Part shown: positions 1-4,696 of the stretch, piece after piece
Layout: each line of letters begins with the position of its first letter
How positions within the stretch are numbered: position 1 is the first letter of the stretch
Assembly: GCA_026770585.1 (NCBI GenBank)
Contig: MU646729.1
Location: 352,311-362,413 of the forward strand
Reading direction: 5' to 3'
DNA: 10,103 bases
Source: Baffinella frigidus
Lineage: Eukaryota > Cryptophyceae > Cryptomonadales > Baffinellaceae
Made by a program: the position numbers and the translations under genes
The notes under the pieces: model-generated
Database searches by the model: none
What the model was told of the DNA's origin: nothing
Seen by the model: the letters and a program-made list of their open reading frames with translations, nothing else

Positions 1-159
1 ATAGCCGCAGAGGAGGCAAAGCGGAAAGCAGAAGAAAAGGAGGTGACTGATCGGAAGGCGAAGAAACAGAAGGCTGCAAAGTCAAAAGCGGTCAGCCACC
101 CTCACCCACACAGCGTATTGCCTAGAGCGCTGTGCAGAGAAGTTGGCCCCGGGAAATAA
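1..159 (+). CDS. Possible C-terminal tail of a Lys/Glu-rich protein entering from the left; probably decayed
   Basis: Frame 1 is open from the first base to a TAA at 157-159, giving 52 codons without a start. The first 31 or so residues are highly charged (for example AEEAKRKAEEKE, then TDRKAKKQKAAKSKAV). This resembles the lysine/glutamate-rich, coiled-coil-like tails of many eukaryotic proteins. From about base 105 the frame runs into a D-family end (CCACACAGCG) and from 125 into the left arm of hairpin element E1, which provides the stop. If the gene is real, its C-terminus is transposon-derived. Two further copies of the Lys-rich stretch downstream (306 and 544) carry frame-changing differences, so no purifying selection shows there. 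No domain is recognised and no function is proposed. It could equally be a chance open frame in a purine-rich repeat. Confidence 0.25.
   Translation: MAAEEAKRKAEEKEVTDRKAKKQKAAKSKAVSHPHPHSVLPRALCREVGPGK
40..115. repeat. Direct repeat R, copy 1
   Basis: This 76-bp unit begins GAGGTGACTGATCGGAAGG and ends with a D-family-like terminus (CCACACAGCG). It recurs at 306-380 and, interrupted, from 544. The unit is purine-rich and in this copy is open as a Lys-rich reading frame. Confidence 0.85.
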
Positions 160-295
160 TGAAAAATCGAGAAATTGGAGCCATTTTGTCAACTTTTGAG
201 AAATTTAGTACCATGAATTTCTCAAAAGTGGAAAAAATGGCTCCAATTTCCCCATTTCCCCATTTTTCAGTGGCCAACTTCTCTGCACAGCGCTC
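125..295. mobile_element. MITE-like hairpin element E1 (TA target)
   Basis: The 25 bp at 124-148 are perfectly inverted at 272-296. The pairing continues inward: the arm from GAAATTGGAGCC (171) pairs with the arm ending GGCTCCAATTTC (250) with few mismatches, so nearly the whole 171 bp folds into one hairpin. TA dinucleotides flank it at 123-124 and 296-297. Removing the element and one TA restores GTATTGCC-TA-CCGTAG, which matches the interior of D1 (GTATTGCC-TA-CCATAG at 807-820), so E1 inserted into a D remnant. It belongs with E2 (5941) and E3 (9509) by its GAGCGY terminus, length and TA duplication. A TA duplication is typical of the Tc1/mariner superfamily; no transposase is present. 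Confidence 0.85.
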
Positions 296-305
296 TACCG
301 TAGAA

Positions 306-380
306 GAGGTGACTGATCGGAAGGCAAAAAAAAGAAACAGAAGGCTGCAAAGTCAAAAGCGGTCCGCCACCCTCACCACA
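306..380. repeat. Direct repeat R, copy 2
   Basis: Second copy of repeat R. It has eight As and then GAAACAG where copy 1 has GAA and then GAAACAG, a net gain of 5 bases that breaks the Lys-rich frame of copy 1. It ends directly at the left terminus of B1. Confidence 0.85.
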
Positions 381-484
381 CCCTGAAGTGGCCAGTAGGC
401 TCATACGCTCCTACCGTAGGGCCCTAGCTAGGACCTGCCTAGGACGTGTTGATGGTCAATTTTGACCACCCGGCCACTTAAGGG
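381..484. mobile_element. Family B foldback element, copy B1
   Basis: Left end CCCTGAAGTGGCC and right end GGCCACTTAAGGG are inverted repeats. The interior carries the family core (CTACCGTAGGGCCCTAG, then CCTGCCTAGGAC) and a GTCAATTTTGAC dyad. The left terminus has a G for T change and no clear flanking TA, so this is an old or end-damaged copy. Confidence 0.8.
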
Positions 485-543
485 CTGTTAGTTCGACTGC
501 TGCAAGCTCAGACCCAGTACAGGGAGAGGTGTGTCTGCAGCGT

Positions 544-729
544 GAGGTGATCGGAAGGTGAAGAAACAGAAGGCTGCAAAGTCACTTATTGACTTTATTG
601 AAAAGCGGTCCGTACACCGCCAAAAGTTGACGATGCTTGCAAAGTACTTAAGTTGACGATGTACGTTCTAGTTCTGGGGGTGCCAGAACCCAAGTCAAAA
701 GCGGTCCGCCACCCTCACCCACACAGCGG
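544..729. repeat. Direct repeat R, copy 3, split by an insertion
   Basis: The repeat matches copies 1 and 2 from 544 to 583, stops, and resumes at 692 (AAGTCAAAAGCGGTCCGCC) into the CCACACAGCG end. That end here is also the left terminus of D1. The two parts overlap by the pentamer AAGTC (579-583 and 692-696). Confidence 0.75.
584..691. mobile_element. 108-bp insertion of unknown type inside repeat R copy 3
   Basis: This segment is absent from R copies 1 and 2 and is flanked by a 5-bp direct repeat AAGTC. Inside are two copies of AGTTGACGATG (625-635 and 651-661), a short hairpin GTTCTGG/CCAGAAC (671-677/683-689) and a second AAAAGCGGTCC (601-611). It has no obvious terminal inverted repeats, so it may be a small transposon, a filler insertion or a local duplication. 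Confidence 0.5.
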
Positions 730-880
730 GCTACGGAGGGATTTTCGGCCCAAATCGGGCCGACTTTTCGTTACCTTATCCGTAGGAACCCCCCTATGTC
801 CCTACGGTATTGCCTACCATAGGGTCTATTGATTGTTCCATAGGGGGCTATTCGAAATCCGTTTGAAGTCCGTTGTGTGG
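719..880. mobile_element. Family D foldback element, copy D1
   Basis: The left end CCACACAGCGGGCTACGG, followed by AGGGATTTTCGG, pairs imperfectly with the right end (TTCGAAATCCGTTTGAAG, then CCGTTGTGTGG). A nested dyad CGGCCCAAATCGGGCCG lies near the left arm. The interior has CCCTACGGTATTGCCTACC-ATAGGG, a variant of the telomere-like dyad also seen in families A, B and F. D2 (1658-1817) is the same element, and a lone right end lies at 1247-1284. The TIR resembles that of family C. Confidence 0.75.
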
Positions 881-998
881 CCACGCCTCTCCAACAAGTC
901 GCGTTGGATGGCTATTCTTAAGCTGACATGCTGTATTTCGTGGGGCGCATTCGTCATCTTTGGAGCGGGAAAGAGCCCGGGCGAGGCGAATTTAATGT

Positions 999-1127
999 GG
1001 AAACACTTTCAATTTAAAAAAATGGATTTTGATGAAAATTACTACACGTTTGCTTTAATATTACTAGTAAAAATCGTTCTGTGTAGTAAATTTCATTACC
1101 GAAGTTTTTTAAATTAAAAGTGTTTCC
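999..1127. mobile_element. AT-rich hairpin element L1
   Basis: Outer arms GGAAACACTTTCAATTTAAA (999-) and TTTAAATTAAAAGTGTTTCC (ending 1127) are inverted with one mismatch. Inner arms GAAAATTACTACAC (1034-1047) and GTGTAGTAAATTTC (1081-1094) are also inverted. The inner pair recurs in hairpin L2 (7606-7769), whose outer arms are different. No clear target-site duplication was found. The whole is about 129 bp and non-coding. Confidence 0.75.
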
Positions 1128-1155
1128 ATATGAAATTGGTGGGCCTAAATAGGAG

Positions 1156-1180
1156 TTGATTAATTTTAGAAATTAATCAA
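1156..1180. repeat. Perfect short hairpin
   Basis: TTGATTAATTT (1156-1166) and AAATTAATCAA (1170-1180) form an 11-bp stem with a 3-base loop. It lies just downstream of L1. No U-rich tail or neighbouring gene suggests a terminator; it may be the remnant of another hairpin element. Confidence 0.6.
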
Positions 1181-1246
1181 TACTTTTGCGGAGATGACCC
1201 CCCCTCTCTCCTCTCCAACCCATGCCAGGTCTTGTCGCTTACATGT

Positions 1247-1284
1247 AGGGGTTGTTCAAAATCCCTTCGAAGTCCGCTGTGTGG
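1247..1284. mobile_element. Solitary right end of family D
   Basis: The sequence AGGGGTTGTTCAAAATCCCT, then TCGAAGTCCGCTGTGTGG, matches the right ends of D1 (841-880) and D2 (about 1783-1817). No left partner is seen upstream, so this is a truncated copy. Confidence 0.65.
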
Positions 1285-1288
1285 AAAC

Positions 1289-1327
1289 CACGAATGTAAA
1301 GCACGATTGTAAAGCACGAATGTAACG
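1289..1327. repeat. 13-bp tandem repeat, three units
   Basis: Three consecutive 13-mers with consensus CACGAATGTAAAG occupy 1289-1301, 1302-1314 and 1315-1327, with one or two differences between units. No function is evident. Confidence 0.8.
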
Positions 1328-1348
1328 ACGCACGGGGCGCCTGGCGCC

Positions 1349-1453
1349 TATCCTTGAAGTGGCGAGTAGGCCCATACGCCCTACCGTAGGGCCCTAGGAC
1401 CTGCCTAGGACCTCTTGGTCGTCAAATTTGACGGCCTCGCCACTTAAGGGTTA
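1349..1453. mobile_element. Family B foldback element, copy B2
   Basis: TA (1349-1350) precedes TCCTTGAAGTGGCGAGTAGG. The right arm CCTCGCCACTTAAGGGT ends at a second TA (1452-1453). The core CCCTACCGTAGGGCCCTAGG starts at 1379, and a palindromic GTCAAATTTGAC lies before the right arm. The right-hand TA is also the first two bases of the truncated family A element that follows, so the two abut and share their target dinucleotide. Confidence 0.85.
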
Positions 1454-1518
1454 TAGGGGTACCTCGCTTATCAGGAGCCGCCCCCCCCCCCCTAGGACCA
1501 CCGTAGGGCCATGGATAG
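1452..1518. mobile_element. Truncated family A element, left arm and part of core (A1)
   Basis: TAGGGGTACCTCGCTTATCA (from 1454) matches the A-family left arm. A 13-base C run and CTAGGACCACCGTAGGGCC from the core follow. The right arm (TTATGAGCGAGGTACCCCTG) is missing, and unrelated sequence begins at about 1519. Confidence 0.75.
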
Positions 1519-1657
1519 GTCGCTATGCTATCGACGACATTTTCAAAAACTGAAAAAAATAGCCGCTTAGTTCGCAAAACAGCTGGGAAAATCGGAGCTT
1601 ATTTGAGAACCCCCGGGCCGGCCAGGACCTTATCCCTGAAACCTGAACCCCAAACCC
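1519..1657. other. Gene-free stretch with a short CCCTAAA-like patch
   Basis: No gene or clear inverted repeat was found here. At 1636-1658 the strand reads CCTGAAACCTGAACCCCAAA, then CCCCCC. This is a degenerate C-strand telomere-like run that ends at the left terminus of D2. Confidence 0.5.
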
Positions 1658-1817
1658 CCCACAGCGGGCTACGATGGGAGTTTCGGGCGAATTTTGCCCG
1701 AGTTTTCGTTACCTTATCCGGAAGAACCCCCCTATGCCCCTACGGGTTGCCTATCGTAGGGTCGTAGGTCTTATCGCTTAAGGGTTTTTCGAAATCCCTT
1801 TGAAGTACGCTGTGTGG
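1658..1817. mobile_element. Family D foldback element, copy D2
   Basis: CCCACAGCGGGCTACGATGG at the left pairs with the right end finishing CGCTGTGTGG. It aligns to D1 across its length: a GGGCGAATTTTGCCC dyad, TTTTCGTTACCTTATCCG, AACCCCCCTATG, then GGTTGCCTATCGTAGGGTCG. The right end is followed after two bases by the TA of element A2. Confidence 0.75.
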
Positions 1818-1819
1818 CC

Positions 1820-1940
1820 TACAGGGGTACCTCGCTCATAAGAAACCAACCCCCCCTAGGACCCTACGGTAGGCCGAGGCCTAGGGCCCTACGGTAGTCC
1901 TGGGGGAGGGGCGGTTTCTTATGAGCGAGGTACCCCTGTA
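1820..1940. mobile_element. Family A foldback element, copy A2
   Basis: TA (1820-1821), then CAGGGGTACCTCGCTCATAA, is matched at the right by TTATGAGCGAGGTACCCCTG and TA (1939-1940). The arms are about 27 bp and nearly perfect. The core contains two dyads, CCCTACGGTAGG and CCCTACGGTAG. The 121-bp length, the CAG terminus with the TACCTCG motif and the TA duplication resemble pogo/Tigger-type members of the Tc1/mariner superfamily. That placement rests on recalled TIR similarity only. Confidence 0.9.
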
Positions 1941-1959
1941 CCCCTTCCAGCAATCTGGC

Positions 1960-2047
1960 GTGGAAACCCTGAACCCTGAAACCTAACCCCTAAACCCTAC
2001 AGGCTGAACCCTAACCCCTAACCCCTAATCCTTAAACCCTTAACCTC
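1960..2047. repeat. Degenerate telomere-like tract, C strand on +
   Basis: Runs of AACCCTGAACCCTGAAACCT, ACCCCTAAACCCTA, GAACCCTAACCCC and CCTTAAACCCTTAACC approximate CCCTAAA with many variants. The orientation is opposite to the four tracts in the right part of the window, so this tract reads as if a chromosome end once lay to its left. Confidence 0.75.
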
Positions 2048-2204
2048 AACAGACGTTGAGCTTCGACCAGGAGGATGACGACGAATGACTTTCGACGATC
2101 GGCCACTTTTGAGGACTGGAAGACTCCACTTTTGAGGACGAGGAATGACTTACGAGCGTGGATTTGGATCACTGGCAAGAAGCGGGCTCGTTTCTTAAGG
2201 CTCA
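2045..2204. other. Gene-free spacer with small repeats
   Basis: A 6-bp hairpin CTCAAC/GTTGAG (2045-2060) is followed by an imperfect 23-bp direct repeat: CCACTTTTGAGGAC at 2103-2116 and again at 2126-2139, with GACGAATGACTT and GAGGAATGACTT also repeated. No coding signal was found. Confidence 0.5.
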
Positions 2205-2326
2205 TACAGGAGTACCTCGCTCATAAGAAACTGCCCCCCCCACTAGGACCACCATAGGGCACTAGGCATAGTCCTACTGTAGGGTCCTAGGAGGAGGCGG
2301 TTTCTTATGAGCGAGGTGCCCCTGTA
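2205..2326. mobile_element. Family A foldback element, copy A3 (reverse orientation)
   Basis: TA (2205-2206), then CAGGAGTACCTCGCTCATAA; right arm TTATGAGCGAGGTGCCCCTG, then TA (2325-2326). The core reads CTAGGACCACCATAGGGC followed by CCTACTGTAGGG. This is the reverse complement of the A4/A6 core, so the element is inserted the other way round. Confidence 0.9.
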
Positions 2327-2434
2327 GACTATTGTATCACTCAATTTAAGGCTTGAGGGCCTATCTAGGACCTGTATCGAGAGTAATAAAGAAGAAGAAG
2401 CAGACTGCACTGCCAGGGCGCAGTTTTTGTATTA

Positions 2435-2520
2435 GTCAACTCACCCGCGAATGTGTAGTAAAGAAGTACCCAATCTGGGTACCTTGTTTCTAGGCTGACA
2501 GATTTTGTGGGTGAATTGAC
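2435..2520. mobile_element. Small inverted-repeat element, 86 bp
   Basis: GTCAACTCACCC (2435-2446) is inverted at 2509-2520 (GGGTGAATTGAC) with one mismatch. A nested dyad GGTACC/CCCAATCTGGG occurs around 2468-2482, and GTGTAGTAAAG at 2453 resembles the inner arm of L1 and L2. Duplicated flanks could not be identified. Confidence 0.5.
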
Positions 2521-2579
2521 TTTTACAAAATATCCGGCCAGGCAGTGGACTGGCAAGATGGGCAAGATGGATCTTACAA

Positions 2580-2738
2580 AGCCTAGCTCTGCCCCACTTG
2601 GATTTGGGCTCCTCACCAATTCGCCCCCCCCCCAATTTCTCATGTGAATTTCCTGGGGGGGGGGCAAAATTCACCATGTAAATGGGGGGGGGGCGCGAAT
2701 GGATGAGGATCCCAAATCAAGTGGGACAGAGGTAGAAG
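2580..2738. mobile_element. Inverted-repeat element with poly-C/poly-G arms
   Basis: The left arm (CTCTGCCCCACTTGGATTTG, then GGCTCCTCACCAATTCG and a run of Cs) pairs with the right arm: a run of Gs, CGCGAATGGATGAGGATCCC, then AAATCAAGTGGGACAGAGG. The loop has a further C10/G9 pairing around CATGTGAATTTCC. The long homopolymers make this a strong fold. It ends at AAGGCC, where the duplicated segment begins. Confidence 0.7.
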
Positions 2739-2997
2739 GCCTTCACGGAAAGGAATGCCACACGGTGGACTACCAACCTTTCATCAAAAGACAACTTGCC
2801 TGAATACAATTAACTTTAAGGATTTTTCTAAGCAAATGGGTCACGTATCTCCCCGGAATCGAGGGTCACCGAAACCCTTGTAGCCCACCGTGTGGATGGT
2901 GGCCATGTTGGCCTCGATCCATGATAAACGCACTTTTCTCTCTTCACATGTAGGTCCCGATCTTGCCAGGCCTTGGCGGAAGGGAGTACAGGACCTG
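2735..2997. repeat. Duplicated segment S, copy 1 (contains C1)
   Basis: AAGGCCTTCACGGAAAGGAATG, element C1, ATGGTGGCCATGTTGGCCTC and on through ACGCACTTTTCTCTCTTCAC to AGGCCTTGGCGGAAGGGAGT matches 3237-3453. Copy 2 lacks C1 and instead carries B3. The two copies therefore act as each other's empty site. The A4/A5 pair separates them. Confidence 0.85.
2758..2895. mobile_element. Family C foldback element, copy C1
   Basis: CCACACGGTGGACTACC (2758-2774) is inverted at the right (GTAGCCCACCGTGTGG, ending 2895). The interior matches C2 (7810-7943) in the opposite orientation, including AATCCTTAAAGTTAA on the reverse strand. The empty counterpart at 3251-3270 reads GGGAATGC-ATGGTGGCC, while this copy reads GGAATGC, element, GATGGTGG. 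Insertion is thus shown by comparison, but no clean target-site duplication is seen. Confidence 0.85.
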
Positions 2998-3117
2998 CAG
3001 GGGTACCTCGCTCATAAGAAACCGCCCCCCGGTAGGACCCTACAGTAGGACCATGCCTTGGGCCCTATGGTGGTCCTAGGGGGGGGGGGGGGTTCTTATG
3101 AGCGAGGTACCTCTGTA
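2996..3117. mobile_element. Family A foldback element, copy A4
   Basis: CAGGGGTACCTCGCTCATAA starts at 2998, preceded by TG where other copies have TA. The right arm ends GAGGTACCTCTG, then TA (3116-3117). A 14-base G run sits inside the right arm. The core (CCCTACAGTAGG, then CCCTATGGTGGTCCTAGG) is in the forward orientation. Its right-hand TA is shared with A5, which lies directly next to it in the opposite orientation. Confidence 0.85.
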
Positions 3118-3236
3118 CAGGGGTACCTCGCTCATAAGAAACAGGCTTCCCCATAGGACCACCATAGGGCCCCAGGCATAGGCCTACTGTAGGGCCCTAG
3201 GGGGGGTTGGTTTCTTATGAGCGAGGTACCCCTGTA
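3116..3236. mobile_element. Family A foldback element, copy A5 (reverse orientation)
   Basis: TA (3116-3117), CAGGGGTACCTCGCTCATAA, core TAGGACCACCATAGGGCC then CCTACTGTAGGGCCCTAGG, right arm TTATGAGCGAGGTACCCCTG and TA (3235-3236). It abuts A4 with only the TA between them, as expected if one inserted at the target duplication of the other. Confidence 0.9.
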
Positions 3237-3453
3237 CAAGGCCTTCACGGAAGGGAATGCATGGTGGCCATGTTGGTCTCGATCCATTATCCCTTAAGTG
3301 GCCAGCCGGTCAAATCTGACCGCCAAGAGGTCCTAGGCAGGTCCTAGGGCCCTACGGTAGGGCGTATGAGCCTACTGGCCACTTAAGGGATAGACGCACT
3401 TTTCTCTCTTTACATGTAGGTCCTGATCTTACCAGGCCTTCACTGAAGGGATT
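3237..3453. repeat. Duplicated segment S, copy 2 (contains B3)
   Basis: AAGGCCTTCACGGAAGGGAA, TGCATGGTGGCCATGTTGG, then TCGATCCAT, B3, AGACGCACTTTTCTCTCTTT and on to CAGGCCTTCACTGAAGGGAT matches copy 1 with scattered substitutions. It lacks C1 and carries B3 instead. Each copy begins and ends with an AGGCCTTCRCGGAAGGG-like motif, which suggests a former tandem repeat. Confidence 0.85.
3288..3392. mobile_element. Family B foldback element, copy B3
   Basis: TA (3288-3289), TCCCTTAAGTGGCC; right arm GGCCACTTAAGGGA, TA (3391-3392). The interior is reversed relative to B1, B2 and B5: GGTCAAATCTGACC lies near the left arm and CCCTACGGTAGGGCG towards the right. The filled site CGATCCAT-TA-element-TA-GACGCAC compares with CGATCCATGATAAACGCAC in segment S copy 1, which gives direct evidence of insertion at TA. 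Confidence 0.92.
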
Positions 3454-3573
3454 ACAGGGGTACCTCGCTCATAAGAAACCGCCCTCCCCTAGGACCCTAC
3501 AGTAGGCCTATGCCTAGGGCCCTATGGTGATCCTAGGGGGCGGGCGGTTTCTTATGAGCGAGGTACCCCTGTA
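3453..3573. mobile_element. Family A foldback element, copy A6
   Basis: TA (3453-3454), CAGGGGTACCTCGCTCATAA, core CCTAGGACCCTACAGTAGG then CCCTATGGTGATCCTAGG, right arm TTATGAGCGAGGTACCCCTG, TA (3572-3573). It is 121 bp in forward orientation with near-perfect arms. It is the best example of the family here. Confidence 0.92.
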
Positions 3574-3587
3574 CAGAGGTACCTGTA
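3572..3587. mobile_element. Collapsed family A remnant
   Basis: TACAGAGGTACCTGTA directly follows A6 and shares its TA. It looks like the two A termini (TACAGGGGTACC and GGTACCCCTGTA) joined after loss of everything between them, as slippage across a hairpin would leave. Confidence 0.5.
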
Positions 3588-3629
3588 TTCGAATTCGGCG
3601 AGGGGGGACCTGAGGCGGGCTCGTCCTGG

Positions 3630-3734
3630 TATCCCTTAAGTGGCCATGCAGTCAAATGAGGCCGCAAAGAGATCGTAGGCAGGTCCTAGGACCCTACGGT
3701 AGGGCGTATGAGCCTACTCGCCACTTCAGGGATA
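3630..3734. mobile_element. Family B foldback element, copy B4 (same orientation as B3)
   Basis: TA (3630-3631), TCCCTTAAGTGGCC; right arm CGCCACTTCAGGGA, TA (3733-3734). The interior has AGTCAAATGAGGCC near the left arm, then CCCTACGGTAGGGCGTATGA. The GTCAAATTTGAC dyad is decayed. Confidence 0.9.
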
Positions 3735-3803
3735 AGTATTCACCTCAGACACCAACATCGTGTTTCTGTGTACTTTTACAAATACAGAGTCGACTTTTCA
3801 CCC

Positions 3804-4025
3804 TACAGGGGTACCTCGCTCGTAAGAAAGCGCACCCCCACTAGGACCACCATAGGGCCCTAGGCATAGCCCTACTGTAGGGTCCTAGGGGGGAGCGGTT
3901 TCTTATCCCTAAAGTGGCCAGTAGGCTCATACGCCCTACGGTAGGGCCCTAGGACCTGCCTAGGACCTCTTGGGGGTCAAATTTGACTGCGTCGCCACTT
4001 GAGGGATAAGCGAAGTACCCATGTA
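3804..4025. mobile_element. Family A foldback element A7, interrupted by B5
   Basis: TA (3804-3805), CAGGGGTACCTCGCTCGTAA, core CTAGGACCACCATAGGGCC then CCTACTGTAGGGTCCTAGG, then the right arm starts GGTTTCTTA. B5 interrupts at that TA, and the arm resumes at 4009 as AGCGAAGTACCCATG before TA (4024-4025). Without B5 it would be about the usual 120 bp. It is in reverse orientation, and its resumed arm carries several substitutions. Confidence 0.88.
3904..4008. mobile_element. Family B foldback element B5, nested in A7
   Basis: TA (3904-3905), TCCCTAAAGTGGCC; right arm CGCCACTTGAGGGA, TA (4007-4008). The interior has CCCTACGGTAGGGCCCTAGG and GTCAAATTTGAC. The insertion point is the TA in the CTTATGAGCG motif of the A right arm, so B was active after A at this site. 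Confidence 0.92.
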
Positions 4026-4085
4026 GCCGACGCTGTGTGAAGCCCCCACTGTCAAAAGGAACTTGCTGGTCCTTTAGGTCCTTCA
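4024..4085. other. Spacer with a family C/D terminus-like remnant
   Basis: GTAGCCGACGCTGTGTG (4024-4040) resembles the reverse complement of the D terminus (CACACAGCGGGCTAC) with a few changes. The rest, up to the arm of element H, shows no feature apart from a CCTTTAGGTCCTTCAGGTTC stutter. Confidence 0.4.
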
Positions 4086-4387
4086 GGTTCTTCGAGCTCC
4101 CAACATAGGCGGACACCGGAACTTATCCTGCAGAAAGGCCATGCTTCCTTCCGGATCACTAATGGCTTTCTCCTCTGTTTCATCTCAGTCTACTGGCGCT
4201 CACCAATTCGGTGAGCCCGGGCTCTTTTCAGGTCCAAAGTTGACGCGTTTGCAACGCAAACCCAGCACGTCAACTTGAGAATAGTCGGTCAACCCGAAGC
4301 AGGGGGGCTTGATGTGATCCGAAAGGAAGCATGGCCTTTCTACAGAACCAGTTCCGGTGTCCGCCTATGTTGGGAGTTAAAAGAACC
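4086..4387. mobile_element. 302-bp inverted-repeat element H
   Basis: Arms of about 74 bp (4086-4159 and 4314-4387) match at roughly nine bases in ten. They share CTCCCAACATAGGCGGACAC, CGGAACT and AGAAAGGCCATGCTTCCTT (left-arm sense). The interior holds the hairpin module I (4161-4235) and a nested 40-bp dyad (4237-4276: AAGTTGACG, GTTTGC/GCAAAC, CGTCAACTT). No transposase or other gene is present and target duplications are not obvious. Compared with the MITEs nearby it has longer arms and a longer loop. Confidence 0.75.
4161..4235. repeat. Hairpin module I, copy 1 (inside H)
   Basis: GGCTTTCTCCTCTGTTTCAT, CTCAGTCTACTGG, hairpin GCTCACC-AATTC-GGTGAGC (4198-4216), then CCCGGGCTCTTTTCAGG. It recurs at 4799-4870 outside H. 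The hairpin followed by four Ts resembles a small transcript end, but there is no promoter evidence. Confidence 0.7.
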
Positions 4388-4450
4388 GCCAACACAGCAT
4401 GTCAACTTGAGAATCTTTTTTGACTCGAGTGAGGCAGAGCTAGTCTTCCG
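4388..4450. other. Spacer after H with a repeated 15-mer
   Basis: GTCAACTTGAGAATC at 4400-4414 repeats GTCAACTTGAGAATA at 4269-4283 in the H interior. The rest is unique within the window and non-coding as far as can be seen. Confidence 0.5.
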
Positions 4451-4625
4451 TACAGGGGTAGCGCTCTCACCAGGAGGTGCACCCCCCAGGACCCTACAGT
4501 AGGCCAATAGCCCTACGGTGGTGCTAAGAAACCGACCCCCCCCTAGGATCCTACAGTAGGATCATGCCTAGGGTCCTAGGGTGGTCCTAGGGGGGGGCGC
4601 CTCCTTATGAGCGAGGCACCCCTGT
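4451..4625. mobile_element. Compound family A element A8
   Basis: TACAGGGGTAGCGCTCTCAC opens a damaged left arm and half a core (CCCTACAGTAGG to CCCTACGGTGGT). A second A interior follows, beginning TAAGAAACCGACCCCCCCC at 4526, with CCTACAGTAGG, GGTGGTCCTAGGGG and the right arm TTATGAGCGAGGCACCCCTG. It looks like two A elements fused by deletion. The right end lacks the flanking TA (GTGG follows). Confidence 0.75.
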
Positions 4626-4696
4626 GGTGGTGACTTCGGTAGCTAGGGCAGCGCAGCCTTCGAGCCAAGGACGCCGTTCACGGGCAGTGCGTAGGT
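4626..4696. repeat. Fragment of the J block (copy a) before F1
   Basis: GCAGCCTTCGAGCCAAGGAC, then GCCGTTC (4653-4679) matches 4963-4989 in J copy b with two differences. It then diverges into the sequence leading to F1. Confidence 0.65.

Noticed and set aside
967-990. Possible third copy of module I (AAAGAGCCCGGGCGAGGCGA)
   Set aside because: Only the self-complementary GCCCGGGC and a few flanking bases match the reverse complement of module I, and the similarity does not extend.
833-1117. 94-codon open frame on the plus strand
   Set aside because: It starts in the right end of D1, crosses unique sequence and finishes in hairpin L1. No domain was recognised and its boundaries ignore the repeat boundaries.
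1420-1440. GTCAAATTTGAC palindrome as a W-box (TTGAC) regulatory site
   Set aside because: It recurs only as part of family B and J sequence and has no neighbouring gene. Element structure explains it.
1780-1800. tRNA-like TTCGAAATCCC motif
   Set aside because: It resembles an internal tRNA promoter box but is part of the D-family right arm. No cloverleaf or upstream box could be built.
4198-4228. Bacterial intrinsic terminator (GC hairpin then TTTT)
   Set aside because: The context is eukaryotic with no upstream gene. It is kept only as repeat module I.
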